From assembly GCF_014197615.1 (NCBI RefSeq), contig NZ_JACIFY010000006.1, positions 62,001-126,000 on the forward strand: 64,000 bases of DNA, in the 5' to 3' direction. Both the position numbers and the translations under genes were made by a program. The stretch comes from Rhizobium esperanzae. GTDB taxonomy: Bacteria; Pseudomonadota; Alphaproteobacteria; Rhizobiales; Rhizobiaceae. The notes below the pieces were generated by a model, which was given only the letters and a program-made list of their open reading frames with translations, ran no database searches and had not been told where the DNA came from. Below are positions 18,299 through 27,802 of this stretch, piece after piece; the stretch's first letter is position 1; every line of letters begins with the position of its first letter.

Positions 18299-19753
18299 CT
18301 ATCCGGTCGCTGTGATAAGCCCCTGTATTTTCAGCATATCGTCTCGAAATCGTGCGAATTCCTCCGCTTTCGATCGCTCGTCGGGAATGCGCAGCAGATA
18401 GGACGGATGCACTGTCACGAAGAGCGTCCGCCCGCCTTCGATCGCCATTGCCTGCCCCCTGATATCCTGGAGACGCTGCTTGGCATCGGTCAGCGCCGCA
18501 AGCGCCGTCGCCCCCATGGCAACGATCAGCTTCGGCTTGACCAGTTCCATTTCCAGATCGAGCCACCAGCGGCAATGTTTCACCTCGCTCATATTGGGCT
18601 TCTGGTGGATGCGGCGCTTGCCGCGCGGCTCATATTTGAAATGCTTGACGGCATTGGTGACATAGAGCCTTGAGCGGTCGATGCCCGCCTCTGCTATCAC
18701 CTGGTCGAGCAACCGGCCGGCCGGACCGACGAAGGGACGGCCTGCAATATCCTCCTGGTCGCCCGGCTGCTCGCCGACAAACATCACCTCCGCATCGTGC
18801 GGCCCCTCCCCAAACACGGTCTGTGTGGCCTTCTCGTGCAGCGGGCAGCGCGTGCAGACGGCGGCCTCGGCGCTGAGGGCTTCCAGCGTGCCGGCCAAAG
18901 CTTCGGGCTCTGCGGGATGGTTGCGCGCCGCCTGCTGCAAGCGGTCGTGAAAGGGCAGCGACTGCGTCGCCTCGCGCGCCGCCATGGCTAGCACCTTGCT
19001 CTCGGCCGACGCAATCAGCCCGGGGATGAGATCGGCTTCCGGCAGGTTCCTCCAGTATTTCTTCGGCATCTCCGCCTGCATCGCCTTCACCTTCAGTCGC
19101 GCCGGATTGAAGATATTGGCGTAGTAGGTACGCCAGAGTTCGTCCGTGGCGTCGCTGAGATTGGGCTTCTCGCAGGGGGCGTCTCTCATCGTCAGCCGCT
19201 CCCCGTCCCAGGCGGCCGAGCCCTTGGGCGTTGCGATCAGCCAGTCCATGTCGGTGAAGCGCCGCTGGAAGAAGGGCGCCGTACGCCTGACGATATGATG
19301 ATCCGGCTCGAACCAAGCGATGAATTTTCGCCGGCCCTCCGTCACCGCACCGACCTCCTTGAAACGGACGAAGGCCGTCATCTTGTGCGCATCGCGCCGA
19401 ACGTTCTTCGCCATCAGCTGCGCCCGCACCACATCCTCATCGGAAATGACCTCAAGCAGTTGCCGGTCCAGTTGCAGCCGCCAGAGCAGGCGGTAAAGCA
19501 GGGAAAACCGCGCCGGATCGGAATGGCAGAGAACCGTCTCGGCAAGTTCGAGGAAGGCCGGCGGCACCGTCATCGGCTTGCGTGTCGCCGCAGGCGCCGG
19601 CGGCATGGCGTCGCGCTGGAATGAAAGATCTGCCTCCGCACTTTTTTCGCGCCAGTCGATCTCCTCAGGCCCAATGCCGGCGGCCGCAAAGGCGCGCGCG
19701 GCATCGCGCCATTCGCCAAGATCGCCCCGTCCTGCAAGCACGACCCGGCGCAT
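18299..19753 (-). CDS. DUF4130-UdgX fusion: uracil-DNA glycosylase superfamily protein UdgX
   Basis: A 484-residue two-domain protein. Residues 1-240 match the DUF4130 domain found with UdgX and its radical SAM partner (LLYRLLWRLQLDR..., TDMDWLIATPKGSAAWDG). Residues about 285-484 form the UDG domain with GEQPGDQEDIAGRPFVGPAGRLLD (around 327-350). The loop KRRIHQKP (379-386) contains the His383 that in UdgX proteins forms a covalent bond to the uracil site. CxxC at 300-303 and a later Cys would hold the iron-sulfur cluster. Its ATG shares one base with the stop of the radical SAM gene upstream, so they form one operon under the LexA box at 20992-21006. Confidence 0.93.
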   Translation of the reverse strand: MRRVVLAGRGDLGEWRDAARAFAAAGIGPEEIDWREKSAEADLSFQRDAMPPAPAATRKPMTVPPAFLELAETVLCHSDPARFSLLYRLLWRLQLDRQLLEVISDEDVVRAQLMAKNVRRDAHKMTAFVRFKEVGAVTEGRRKFIAWFEPDHHIVRRTAPFFQRRFTDMDWLIATPKGSAAWDGERLTMRDAPCEKPNLSDATDELWRTYYANIFNPARLKVKAMQAEMPKKYWRNLPEADLIPGLIASAESKVLAMAAREATQSLPFHDRLQQAARNHPAEPEALAGTLEALSAEAAVCTRCPLHEKATQTVFGEGPHDAEVMFVGEQPGDQEDIAGRPFVGPAGRLLDQVIAEAGIDRSRLYVTNAVKHFKYEPRGKRRIHQKPNMSEVKHCRWWLDLEMELVKPKLIVAMGATALAALTDAKQRLQDIRGQAMAIEGGRTLFVTVHPSYLLRIPDERSKAEEFARFRDDMLKIQGLITATG

Positions 19754-20985
19754 TACAGCAACGACAATTGTTCAGGTTGCGGCTCGAACATGGCGCGAAG
19801 ATCCGGCCTGTCGATCAGCCGGCGCGGCGACCAGCCTTCCGCCGAGATGAAGGATTGGACCTTCCTGATCGAAACGCCGAGCCGCGAGAGATCGTCGAGG
19901 CGCAGACGGCGAAAGCGGCGGGCCGAAACGATCGCCTTGACCGTCTTGGTGCCGAGCCCGGGCACACGCAGCAACCGCTCGCGTTCGGCTTTGTTGATAT
20001 CGACGGGAAATTCGCCCCGGTTGGCGAGCGCCCAGGCGAGCTTCGGATCGAGGTTGAGATCGAGCATGCCACCCGCCTGGTTGGCGGTGATCTCGTCGAT
20101 GCCGAAACCGTAGAAGCGATAGAGCCAGTCGGCCTGGTAAAGCCGATGCTCGCGTATCAGCGGCGGCTTGATCAGCGGCAGGTTTTTCGACGAATCCGGG
20201 ATCGGGCTGAAGGCGGAATAATAGACGCGCTTCAGGCCATAGCTGCTGTAGAGCCGGCCGCTGCTCGCAAGGATCGTCGCATCGTTCGCGCCATCGGCGC
20301 CGACGATCATCTGCGTGCTCTGGCCGGCCGGTACGAATCGCTGACGTTTCTTCGTCCGTAATGTCGGTTCGCCGGCCGCTTCGATCTTCAGCCTGAGATC
20401 GCCCATCGATCGGCGGATATTGGCGGGTTTCTTCTCCGGCGCGAAGCGGGTGACGCCGCTGTCGGTCGGCAATTCGATATTGAGCGACAGCCTGTCGGCA
20501 TGAAGCCCCGCCTCCCCGATCAGATGCGGCGACGCCTCGGGGATCGCTTTCAGATGGATATAACCGCGAAAATGATGAGTCACGCGCAGTTCGCGGACGA
20601 TGCGCACCATCTCCTCCATCGTGTAGTCGGACGAACGAATGATGCCGGAGGAAAGGAACAGGCCTTCGATATAATTGCGGCGGTAGAATTCCAGCGTCAG
20701 CCAGACGACCTCCTCCGGCGTAAATCGCGCCCGCTCGACATTGCTCGACGAACGATTGACGCAATAGGCGCAGTCGTAGATGCAGAAATTGGTGAGCAGG
20801 ATCTTCAGAAGCGAAATGCACCGCCCGTCCGGCGCATAGGCATGGCAGATACCCGATCCCTCGGTCGAACCGAGCCCGCCGCTTGCGCTGGAATCGCGCT
20901 TCACCGTGCCGCTGGAGGCGCAGGAAGCGTCATATTTCGCGGCGTCGGAAAGAATGGCCAAGCGTTCGGTTAGCGACTTCTTCAT
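19753..20985 (-). CDS. putative DNA modification/repair radical SAM protein
   Basis: A 410-residue radical SAM enzyme with the cluster motif CIYDCAYC (Cys68, Cys72, Cys75) and a C-terminal helix-hairpin-helix segment (LLRVPGLGTKTVKAIVSARRF), which suggests DNA binding. This matches the family always found beside UdgX/DUF4130 proteins and named a putative DNA modification/repair enzyme; its reaction is not known. I chose ATG 20985 (MKKSLTERLAIL). A GTG at 20997 is in frame but would place the start codon inside the LexA box. The downstream udgX overlaps by one base. Confidence 0.9.
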   Translation of the reverse strand: MKKSLTERLAILSDAAKYDASCASSGTVKRDSSASGGLGSTEGSGICHAYAPDGRCISLLKILLTNFCIYDCAYCVNRSSSNVERARFTPEEVVWLTLEFYRRNYIEGLFLSSGIIRSSDYTMEEMVRIVRELRVTHHFRGYIHLKAIPEASPHLIGEAGLHADRLSLNIELPTDSGVTRFAPEKKPANIRRSMGDLRLKIEAAGEPTLRTKKRQRFVPAGQSTQMIVGADGANDATILASSGRLYSSYGLKRVYYSAFSPIPDSSKNLPLIKPPLIREHRLYQADWLYRFYGFGIDEITANQAGGMLDLNLDPKLAWALANRGEFPVDINKAERERLLRVPGLGTKTVKAIVSARRFRRLRLDDLSRLGVSIRKVQSFISAEGWSPRRLIDRPDLRAMFEPQPEQLSLL

Positions 20986-20991
20986 TCCTAT

Positions 20992-21006
20992 GTTCACTAT
21001 ATGTTC
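20992..21006 (-). promoter_or_regulatory. LexA (SOS) box, GTTC-N7-GTTC
   Basis: The plus strand reads GTTCACTATATGTTC, an exact match to the alphaproteobacterial LexA operator GTTC-N7-GTTC. It ends 7 bases from the start codon of the radical SAM-UdgX operon, the right place to block transcription. greA is divergent and starts 230 bases away. Confidence 0.85.
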
Positions 21007-21104
21007 TAATGTATCAAGTCAACCAAAACGATCCCGTCTCTGCCCATTTTGGGGGCGCATCGCCCGATGTCGCGGTGGGTGGTTTTTCGCCTATGCGAAT
21101 TTTC

Positions 21105-21133
21105 TGGAAATCGGCCTTGCCGATCTGCTATAA
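21105..21133 (+). promoter_or_regulatory. putative sigma-70 promoter of greA
   Basis: TGGAAA (21105-21110), a 17-base spacer and CTATAA (21128-21133) fit the relaxed rhizobial housekeeping promoter. Transcription would begin near 21140, giving a leader of about 100 bases with a terminator-like hairpin. Confidence 0.5.
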
Positions 21134-21157
21134 GCACTTAACTAGAATTGTGGCACG

Positions 21158-21192
21158 GTTCCGAAGCTCCCCTTCGGGACCTGTTTTCTTTT
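21158..21192 (+). terminator. terminator-like hairpin in the greA leader
   Basis: GTTCCGAAG (21158-21166) pairs with CTTCGGGAC (21172-21180) around a 5-base loop; one pair is T-G. CTGTTTTCTTTT follows. The hairpin stands between the putative greA promoter and the greA start, so part of the transcripts could end here as a short RNA of about 50 bases. Confidence 0.5.
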
Positions 21193-21238
21193 GTGTGGGC
21201 GCCTGATTGCGCGAACACGAGGCGTGAAGGACAAAAAA

Positions 21239-21715
21239 ATGGTTGAAAAGGTACCGATGACACAGGGTGGTTTCGTCAAGCTGCAGGAAGAACTGCGCTG
21301 GCGTCAGCAGGAGGAGCGCCCCCGAATCATCGAGGCGATCGCCGAAGCCCGTGCTCATGGCGACCTTTCCGAAAATGCCGAATACCACGCCGCCAAGGAA
21401 GCCCAGAGCCACAATGAAGGCCGCATCAGCGAGCTGGAAGACCTGACGGCGCGCGCCGAGGTCATCGACCTCACCAAGATGTCCGGCGACAAGATCAAGT
21501 TCGGCGCCAAGGTGAAGCTCGTCGACGAGGACACCGAGGAAGAAAAGACCTACCAGATCGTCGGCGACCAGGAAGCAGACGTCAAGGCCGGCCGCATCTC
21601 CATCTCCTCTCCGATCGCCCGCGCGCTGATCGGCAAGGAAGTCGGCGATTCCATCGAGGTCAATGCACCGGGCGGCTCCAAGGCCTACGAGATCCTCCAG
21701 GTGACCTGGGGCTGA
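21239..21715 (+). CDS. greA: transcription elongation factor GreA
   Basis: Rescues backtracked RNA polymerase by stimulating transcript cleavage. The 158-residue protein has the N-terminal coiled coil, with the tip bearing the acidic residues in [19 protein letters not shown], and the C-terminal FKBP-like domain ([34 protein letters not shown]). Both GreA signature blocks are present and the length is normal. The ATG at 21239 ([11 protein letters not shown]) is standard. The leader before it has a possible terminator (21158-21192). lpcC follows 27 bases downstream and is probably co-transcribed. Confidence 0.97.
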   Translation: MVEKVPMTQGGFVKLQEELRWRQQEERPRIIEAIAEARAHGDLSENAEYHAAKEAQSHNEGRISELEDLTARAEVIDLTKMSGDKIKFGAKVKLVDEDTEEEKTYQIVGDQEADVKAGRISISSPIARALIGKEVGDSIEVNAPGGSKAYEILQVTWG

Positions 21716-21742
21716 TCGCCCGCCAGAAGCGAGACCCATCCC

Positions 21743-22801
21743 TTGCCGGATATTCGTGACGTCGAGATCATCGCGCCCAATTTCAAGCGCCGGCTCTCCG
21801 GCGTCACGTCGACCATCGTCCAGCTCATCCCCTGCCAGATCCGCCTCGGTTTCAGGATCGCCACACTCGGCCCCGGCCTGCCGGAAGGCCTGCCGAAACT
21901 GAAGTGGCCGCAGCTCGCCGGCCTCTGGCGCCCGCCGGCGCGCCGGCGCCAGCGTGTCTGGCACGCCCGCCGCAACAATGAGATGGCCGCCGGCATCCTG
22001 CTTCGCCATCTCCTGCGCATGCCGCTGAAGCTGCTCTTCACCTCGGCCGCGCAACGCCGCCACACCGCCTATACCAAATGGCTGATCCGCCGCATGGACG
22101 CGGTGATCGCAACCAGCGACCGGTCCGGCTCTTTCCTTGAGGTGCCGCATACGGTCATCCAGCACGGTGTCGACCTTTCCCTGTTCCATCCGCCGGAAAC
22201 GGCAGAGGACGGCATTACCGCCACCGGCCTGCCCGGCCGCTATCTCGTCGGCTGCTTCGGCCGCGTGCGCCATCAGAAGGGCACCGATCTTTTCGTCCAA
22301 GCGATGATCGAGCTCTTGCCGCAGCACCCGGAATGGACGGCAGTCGTCTCCGGCCGGGTGACCGCGGAGCACACGGCTTTCGGCGAAAAGCTCAAGGCGG
22401 ACGTCGCCGCCGCCGGCCTCGGCGATCGCATTCTCTTCCTCGGCGAAGTGCCTGACATCAAGGTCTGGTACCGCCGCCTGACGCTTTACGTCGCCCCTTC
22501 CCGCAACGAAGGCTTCGGCCTGACGCCTCTCGAAGCCATGGCGTCGCGGACGGCGGTGGTGGCATCCGATGCGGGCGCCTATGCCGAACTGATCGCCGAG
22601 GGCGAGACCGGCGCGGTGGTGGCTGCCGGCGACGGTGAGGCGCTGATCCGGGCCATCGCGCCCTATATCGCAGATCCCGCGCTGGCGATTGCGCATGGCG
22701 AAAATGCGTTGAAGCATGTCAGGGCGAATTTCGCGCTGGAAAAGGAAGCAAACGCGATCGGCGCTGTTTACAACAGCCTTCTCGGTGACAATCGCGGTTA
22801 A
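21743..22801 (+). CDS. lpcC: lipopolysaccharide core mannosyltransferase, LpcC type (GT4)
   Basis: A 352-residue GT-B retaining glycosyltransferase. The N-terminus VEIIAPNFKRRLSGVTSTIVQLIP and the overall sequence fit rhizobial LpcC, which adds mannose to the Kdo of the LPS core at the cytoplasmic face of the inner membrane. The GT4 C-terminal nucleotide-sugar motif is visible as SRNEGFGLTPLEAMASRTAVVASDAGAYAELI. The start appears to be TTG at 21743, as no ATG gives a complete N-terminus. greA lies 27 bases upstream. Assignment to LpcC rather than another GT4 rests on recalled similarity. Confidence 0.85.
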   Translation: MPDIRDVEIIAPNFKRRLSGVTSTIVQLIPCQIRLGFRIATLGPGLPEGLPKLKWPQLAGLWRPPARRRQRVWHARRNNEMAAGILLRHLLRMPLKLLFTSAAQRRHTAYTKWLIRRMDAVIATSDRSGSFLEVPHTVIQHGVDLSLFHPPETAEDGITATGLPGRYLVGCFGRVRHQKGTDLFVQAMIELLPQHPEWTAVVSGRVTAEHTAFGEKLKADVAAAGLGDRILFLGEVPDIKVWYRRLTLYVAPSRNEGFGLTPLEAMASRTAVVASDAGAYAELIAEGETGAVVAAGDGEALIRAIAPYIADPALAIAHGENALKHVRANFALEKEANAIGAVYNSLLGDNRG

Positions 22802-22852
22802 AGCCAAAAAAACGGCCCACTTTACCGCTGAGTAGCCCCGCCAACCTCTCCT

Positions 22853-22935
22853 CCGTCATGCTCGGGCTTGTCCCGAGCATCTGCTTCCGATCGATAGGGC
22901 AGCAGATCCTCGGCACAAGGCCGAGGATGACGATG
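22853..22935. repeat. dispersed palindromic repeat, CGTCATCCTCGG family, copy A
   Basis: The left arm CGTCATGCTCGGGCTTGTCC is mirrored by a right arm ending GGCACAAGGCCGAGGATGACG, an imperfect palindrome of about 75 bp. The same core recurs at 61575. This type is widespread between genes in Rhizobiales. Confidence 0.7.
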
Positions 22936-22954
22936 GGAGAGAACGAAATTACAA

Positions 22955-22985
22955 TAAGCAAACGGCCCGCTGTAAAACGGGCCGC
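22955..22985 (-). terminator. rho-independent terminator of dctA
   Basis: On the minus strand CGGCCCG, an 8-base loop and CGGGCCG are followed by TTTGCTT, 29 bases past the dctA stop codon. Confidence 0.7.
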
Positions 22986-23013
22986 TGCAAAGATTGCCAA
23001 CAATCAGGCGAGG

Positions 23014-24348
23014 TTATTCCGCCGGCTGAAGCCCGGCAGCCGGAGCGCCCTCTTCCGCCTGGCCGCCCAGGGCTCTGGCGAGCTGTGCCGTATCAAGCTC
23101 GTTTTCCCAACGTGCCACGACGATCGTTGCGACTGCGTTGCCGACGAGGTTCGTCAGCGCCCGGCATTCCGACATGAAGCGGTCGATGCCGAGGATGAGC
23201 GCCATGCCGGCGACCGGCACGGAGGGCACGACGGAGAGCGTTGCGGCAAGCGTGATGAAGCCGGCGCCGGTGATACCGGCAGCACCCTTCGAGCTCAGCA
23301 TCGCCACGAGCAGCAGCAGGATCTGGTCGCCCCAGGAGAGATTGATGCCGGTTGCCTGAGCAATGAACAGCGCGGCCAGGGTCATATAAATGTTGGTGCC
23401 GTCAAGGTTGAAGGAATAGCCTGTCGGGATGACGAGGCCGACGACCGAGCGCTTGCAGCCGGCCTTTTCCATCTTGTTCATCAGCCCCGGCAGTGCGGCT
23501 TCGGACGAAGAGGTGCCGAGAACCAAGAGCAGCTCTTCCTTGATGTAGCGCAGCAGCGCCAGGATCGAGAAGCCGTTGTAACGGGCGACGGCGCCGAGAA
23601 CGACGAGAACGAAGAGCAGCGAGGTGATGTAGAAAGTGCCGATCAGCATGGCGAGGTTGGCGATCGAACCGATGCCGTACTTGCCGATGGTGAACGCCAT
23701 GGCGCCGAAAGCACCGATCGGGGCGGCCTTCATCAGGATGGCGACGAGCTTGAAGACCGGAGCCGTCAGGGCATTGAGGAAGCCGACGACCTGCTCGCCC
23801 TTCTCGCCGACCATGGCGAGCGCGATGCCGAACAGCACCGAGAAGAACAGCACCTGCAGGATGTCGCCATCGGCAAAGGCGCCGACAATCGTCGTCGGGA
23901 TGATGTTGGTGAGGAAGCCGACGATGCTCTGCTCATGCGCCTTCGAGGCATAGGTGGCGACGGCGGTGGGATCGAGCGAAGCCGGATCGATGTTCATACC
24001 GGCGCCGGGCTGGACGACATTGGCGACGATCATGCCGATGACGAGCGCCAGCGTCGAGAAGGTCAGGAAGTAAAGCATCGCCTTGCCGGCGACGCGGCCG
24101 ACCTTTTTCAGGTCGCTCATACCGGCAATGCCGGTCGCAACCGTCAGGAAGATGACCGGCGCAATGATCATCTTGACGAGCTTGATGAAGGCATCGCCGA
24201 GCGGCTTCAATTGCGCGCCGAGTTCGGGGTAGAAATGGCCGAGCAGGATGCCGGCGGCGATGGCCGCGAGAACCTGGACGTAAAGATGGGAATAAAAGGG
24301 CTTCTTGCCCTTGCTGTCTGCGACTGCATCGAATGGTGCTGCGATCAT
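23014..24348 (-). CDS. dctA: C4-dicarboxylate transport protein DctA
   Basis: Proton/sodium-coupled importer of succinate, malate and fumarate in the inner membrane (DAACS family, 444 residues). Family blocks visible: [24 protein letters not shown], the substrate-binding reentrant [17 protein letters not shown] with [10 protein letters not shown], the [27 protein letters not shown] helix, and [18 protein letters not shown] near the end. In nodule bacteria this is the carbon supply of bacteroids. It is divergent from dctB and is preceded by a canonical sigma-54 promoter (24440-24455) and two DctD-type sites, so it should be induced by dicarboxylates through DctB/DctD. Confidence 0.97.
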   Translation of the reverse strand: MIAAPFDAVADSKGKKPFYSHLYVQVLAAIAAGILLGHFYPELGAQLKPLGDAFIKLVKMIIAPVIFLTVATGIAGMSDLKKVGRVAGKAMLYFLTFSTLALVIGMIVANVVQPGAGMNIDPASLDPTAVATYASKAHEQSIVGFLTNIIPTTIVGAFADGDILQVLFFSVLFGIALAMVGEKGEQVVGFLNALTAPVFKLVAILMKAAPIGAFGAMAFTIGKYGIGSIANLAMLIGTFYITSLLFVLVVLGAVARYNGFSILALLRYIKEELLLVLGTSSSEAALPGLMNKMEKAGCKRSVVGLVIPTGYSFNLDGTNIYMTLAALFIAQATGINLSWGDQILLLLVAMLSSKGAAGITGAGFITLAATLSVVPSVPVAGMALILGIDRFMSECRALTNLVGNAVATIVVARWENELDTAQLARALGGQAEEGAPAAGLQPAE

Positions 24349-24439
24349 GATGTCCTCCTAAAGGCTCGTCCGGAACGAACTCCGGCCTCCCGAGCCGTTC
24401 GCTTCACTCCAACAGCTCAGCCGTTGTTGCCATCTCCTT

Positions 24440-24455
24440 CGCAATCACCGTGCCA
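24440..24455 (-). promoter_or_regulatory. sigma-54 (-24/-12) promoter of dctA
   Basis: The minus strand reads TGGCACGGTGATTGCG, matching the consensus TGGCACG-N4-TTGC at every defined base. It lies about 90 bases before the dctA start and downstream of the two DctD sites. Confidence 0.92.
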
Positions 24456-24531
24456 GTTTCGAATGATCCGACTAGACTATTGATTTAATTGCATAAAAAA
24501 TCACACCGGCCACCGACAACTCGCTGAGGAA

Positions 24532-24578
24532 TGCGGAAATCCGCACAAATCCATTTGCATCCCGTGCAGAAAAATGCA
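24532..24578 (-). promoter_or_regulatory. tandem DctD upstream activating sites
   Basis: Site 1 is the perfect palindrome TGCGGAAATCCGCA at 24532-24545. Site 2 is the related TGCAGAAAAATGCA at 24565-24578. Their centres are 33 bp apart, about three helical turns, as for known rhizobial dctA activating sites. Site 2 includes the dctB start codon at 24574, so bound DctD could also affect dctB expression. Confidence 0.8.
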
Positions 24579-26445
24579 CAAATCCTCCATGTCCTTGTCC
24601 CTGTCGCCGCTGTGGTCTTCCCTGCCCCTGCAGCACCGCATCCGCCGGATGTGGTGGGCCTTTGCGGCGATCGCGCTTGTCGCCATCGCCGCAAGCCTGT
24701 GGGCCGGCGGCGAGATCGGCCGTTACCAGGCCGAGACTGCCCTCGAAGAACAGGCGCGCACCGATGCAAGGCTGAATGCGGCATTGCTGCGCACGGTCCT
24801 CGAAAAATACCGGGCGCTCCCCTTCGTGCTGTCGCAGGACGCCGCCCTCGCAGCCGCATTGGCGGGAAACGATGCCGGCGCGTTCGAGCAACTCAGCCGG
24901 AAACTGGAAGTCCTGGCGGCGGGGACGAAGGCTGCCGTCATCTATGTCATCGACAAGAACGGCATGGCGGTTTCGGCCAGCAACTGGCGCGAACCGACGA
25001 GCTTCGTCGGCAATGACTATCGCTTCCGGGAATATTTTCGGGGGGCGGTGGCGCAAGGACAAGCCGAGCACTTCGCGCTCGGCACCGTCAGCAAGAAACC
25101 CGGCCTCTATATTTCCGAGCGGATATCGGGCGGCAACGGGCTGCTCGGCGTCGTCGTGGTCAAGGTGGAATTCGACGACATCGAGGCGGATTGGAATGCC
25201 TCGGACGCACCGTCCTATGTCATCGACGATCGCGGCATCGTTCTCATCACCAGCATTCCCTCGTGGCGCTTCATGACGATCGGCCGGATCGCCGACGACC
25301 GGCTGACGGCGATCCGCGAAAGCCTGCAATTCGGCGATGCGCCGCTTCAGCCGCTGCCGCTCGATAAGGTCCGAAGCCTCGGTGACAGGCTCGACGTCGT
25401 CGAGATCGTCATGCCGGGCGGCGCCGGGAAAACCAGGTTTCTCGATGTCGGCATGCCTGTTCCCGCGACAGCATGGCATTTGCAGCATCTGGTGGCGCTG
25501 GGGCCGTCCGTCGATGCCGGCATTCGCGAAGCCCGGATGCTGGCATTGCTCATGCTCCTGCCGCTGCTATCAGGCGCTGCCTTCCTGTTGCGCCGCCGCC
25601 AGGCAGTCACCCTCAAGATTTTCAGGGAACAGCAGGCGCGGGAGGAACTGGAACGGCGCGTCGCCGAGCGGACGCTCGATCTCAGCCAGGCGCGCGACCG
25701 GCTGCAGGCGGAAATCACCGGGCACAGGAGCACGGAGCAGAAGCTGCAGGCCGTGCAGCAGGATCTGGTGCAGGCCAACCGTCTGGCAATCCTCGGTCAG
25801 GTGGCCGCCGGCGTCGCCCATGAGATCAATCAGCCGGTCGCAACCATCCGCGCCTATGCCGACAATGCCCGCACCTTTCTCGATCGCGGCCAGACGGCGC
25901 CCGCCGGTGAAAATCTCGAAAACATCGCCGCGTTGACGGAACGCATCGGCTCGATCACCGAGGAGCTGAAGACCTTTGCGCGAAAGGGCCGCGGCAACGC
26001 CGAACCGACGGGATTGAAGGACGTCATCGAGGGCGCGGTGATGCTGTTGCGCAGCCGGTTTGCCGGCCGCATGGATACGCTCGATATCGACTTGCCGTCT
26101 GCCGAACTGCAGGTCATGGGAAACCGGATCCGTCTCGAGCAGGTTCTCATCAATCTGCTTCAGAACGCCCTGGAGGCGGTCGCGCCGAAAGCCGAAGAGG
26201 GTCGTGTCGACGTCAGCACGTCAATCGATGCGGAGATGGTGACACTGACGGTCGCCGACAACGGCCCCGGCATTTCGCCCGAGATCCGCAAGGGTCTGTT
26301 CACGCCGTTCAACACCTCGAAGGAAAGCGGTCTCGGCCTGGGGCTGGTCATCTCCAAGGATATCGTCGGCGATTACGGCGGCAGGATGGAGGTTGAGAGC
26401 GACGACAGCGGCACCCGATTCATGGTTCATCTGAAGAAAGCTTGA
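24574..26445 (+). CDS. dctB: C4-dicarboxylate sensor histidine kinase DctB
   Basis: Membrane sensor kinase that phosphorylates DctD when dicarboxylates are present. The 623-residue product has a first membrane segment near 26-45, a periplasmic PDC-type sensor domain to about 305, a second membrane segment ([21 protein letters not shown]), a coiled-coil linker ([21 protein letters not shown]), the phosphoacceptor His in [19 protein letters not shown], and the ATPase N and G boxes ([32 protein letters not shown]). The ATG at 24574 falls inside a DctD site, and an in-frame ATG at 24589 is an alternative. dctD follows 4 bases later. Confidence 0.95.
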   Translation: MHKSSMSLSLSPLWSSLPLQHRIRRMWWAFAAIALVAIAASLWAGGEIGRYQAETALEEQARTDARLNAALLRTVLEKYRALPFVLSQDAALAAALAGNDAGAFEQLSRKLEVLAAGTKAAVIYVIDKNGMAVSASNWREPTSFVGNDYRFREYFRGAVAQGQAEHFALGTVSKKPGLYISERISGGNGLLGVVVVKVEFDDIEADWNASDAPSYVIDDRGIVLITSIPSWRFMTIGRIADDRLTAIRESLQFGDAPLQPLPLDKVRSLGDRLDVVEIVMPGGAGKTRFLDVGMPVPATAWHLQHLVALGPSVDAGIREARMLALLMLLPLLSGAAFLLRRRQAVTLKIFREQQAREELERRVAERTLDLSQARDRLQAEITGHRSTEQKLQAVQQDLVQANRLAILGQVAAGVAHEINQPVATIRAYADNARTFLDRGQTAPAGENLENIAALTERIGSITEELKTFARKGRGNAEPTGLKDVIEGAVMLLRSRFAGRMDTLDIDLPSAELQVMGNRIRLEQVLINLLQNALEAVAPKAEEGRVDVSTSIDAEMVTLTVADNGPGISPEIRKGLFTPFNTSKESGLGLGLVISKDIVGDYGGRMEVESDDSGTRFMVHLKKA

Positions 26446-26449
26446 AATC

Positions 26450-27796
26450 ATGGCCACACCGATGCCCGTTGCGCTGATCGACGACGACAAGGATTTGCGC
26501 CGCGCCACGGCCCAGACGCTCGAACTCGCCGGATTTTCCGTGTCGGCCTATGAGGGCGCCAAGGCCGCGCTGGCCGACCTGCCGCCGGATTTTGCCGGCC
26601 CCGTCGTCACCGATATCCGCATGCCCGAAATCGACGGGCTGCAGCTCTTCGCCACGCTTCAGAAAATGGACGCCGACCTGCCGGTGATCCTGATGACCGG
26701 TCATGGCGATATTCCGATGGCCGTTCAGGCCATCCAGGACGGCGCCTATGATTTCATCGCCAAGCCCTTTCCAGCAGATCGGCTGGTGCAGAGCGTGCGC
26801 CGGGCCAGCGAGAAAAGGCGGCTTGTTCTGGAAAACCGGATGCTGCGCAAGGCGGCCGAAGACGCGCAGGAGAATTCACCGCTGATCGGCCAGACGGCTG
26901 TAATGGAAAATCTGAGAAACATTCTTCGCCACATTGCCGATACCGATGTCGACGTGCTCGTCGCCGGCGAGACCGGCAGCGGCAAGGAAGTGGTCGCGCA
27001 GATCCTGCATCAGTGGAGCCACCGCCGGAAGGGCAATTTCGTGGCGCTGAACTGCGGGGCACTGCCCGAGACGGTCATCGAAAGCGAGCTCTTCGGCCAT
27101 GAGGCCGGCGCCTTTACCGGCGCCCAGAAGCGCCGCACCGGCCGCATCGAGCATGCAAGCGGCGGCACGCTTTTCCTCGACGAGATCGAGAGCATGCCCC
27201 TCGCCACGCAGGTCAAGATGCTGCGGGTGCTGGAAATGCGCGAAATCACCCCGCTCGGCACCAACGAGGTCCGCCCGGTCGATCTGCGCGTCGTCGCAGC
27301 CGCCAAGATCGACCTCGGCGATCCCGCGGTGCGCGGGGATTTTCGCGAGGATCTCTATTACCGGCTGAATGTCGTGACGATTTCCATCCCGCCGCTCCGA
27401 GAGCGCCGCGACGATATTCCGCTGCTGTTTTCCCATTTCGCCGCCCGTGCGGCCGAGCGCTTCCGCCGCGATGTCCCGCAGCTTACAGAGAATGTCCGCC
27501 GCCATCTCGCCACCCATGCCTGGCCGGGCAATGTCCGCGAACTCTCCCACTATGCCGAACGCGTGGTGCTGGGCGTGGAAGGTGGCGGAGCAGCACTCGT
27601 CCCCCAGCAGCCGACGGGCGGCACGCTGCCTGAACGGCTGGAACGCTACGAGGCGGAGATCATCCGCGACGCGCTCGCGGCCAATGATGGCGACGTGCGC
27701 GGCACCATCGAGGCGCTCGGCATTCCGAGGAAGACGTTTTACGACAAGCTCCAGCGCCACGGCATCAACCGCGGCGGCTATGCCGCGCGCAAGTAA
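26450..27796 (+). CDS. dctD: sigma-54-dependent response regulator DctD
   Basis: Activates dctA transcription with RpoN. The 448-residue protein has a receiver domain with phosphoacceptor Asp55 ([12 protein letters not shown]), the AAA+ domain with Walker A GETGSGKE near 172 and the sigma-54 contact loop GAFTGA near 220, Walker [11 protein letters not shown], and a C-terminal Fis-type helix-turn-helix ([27 protein letters not shown]). It starts 4 bases after dctB, so the two are co-expressed. Its targets here are the two palindromes at 24532-24578. Confidence 0.96.
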   Translation: MATPMPVALIDDDKDLRRATAQTLELAGFSVSAYEGAKAALADLPPDFAGPVVTDIRMPEIDGLQLFATLQKMDADLPVILMTGHGDIPMAVQAIQDGAYDFIAKPFPADRLVQSVRRASEKRRLVLENRMLRKAAEDAQENSPLIGQTAVMENLRNILRHIADTDVDVLVAGETGSGKEVVAQILHQWSHRRKGNFVALNCGALPETVIESELFGHEAGAFTGAQKRRTGRIEHASGGTLFLDEIESMPLATQVKMLRVLEMREITPLGTNEVRPVDLRVVAAAKIDLGDPAVRGDFREDLYYRLNVVTISIPPLRERRDDIPLLFSHFAARAAERFRRDVPQLTENVRRHLATHAWPGNVRELSHYAERVVLGVEGGGAALVPQQPTGGTLPERLERYEAEIIRDALAANDGDVRGTIEALGIPRKTFYDKLQRHGINRGGYAARK

Positions 27797-27802
27797 GCGG
27801 CT

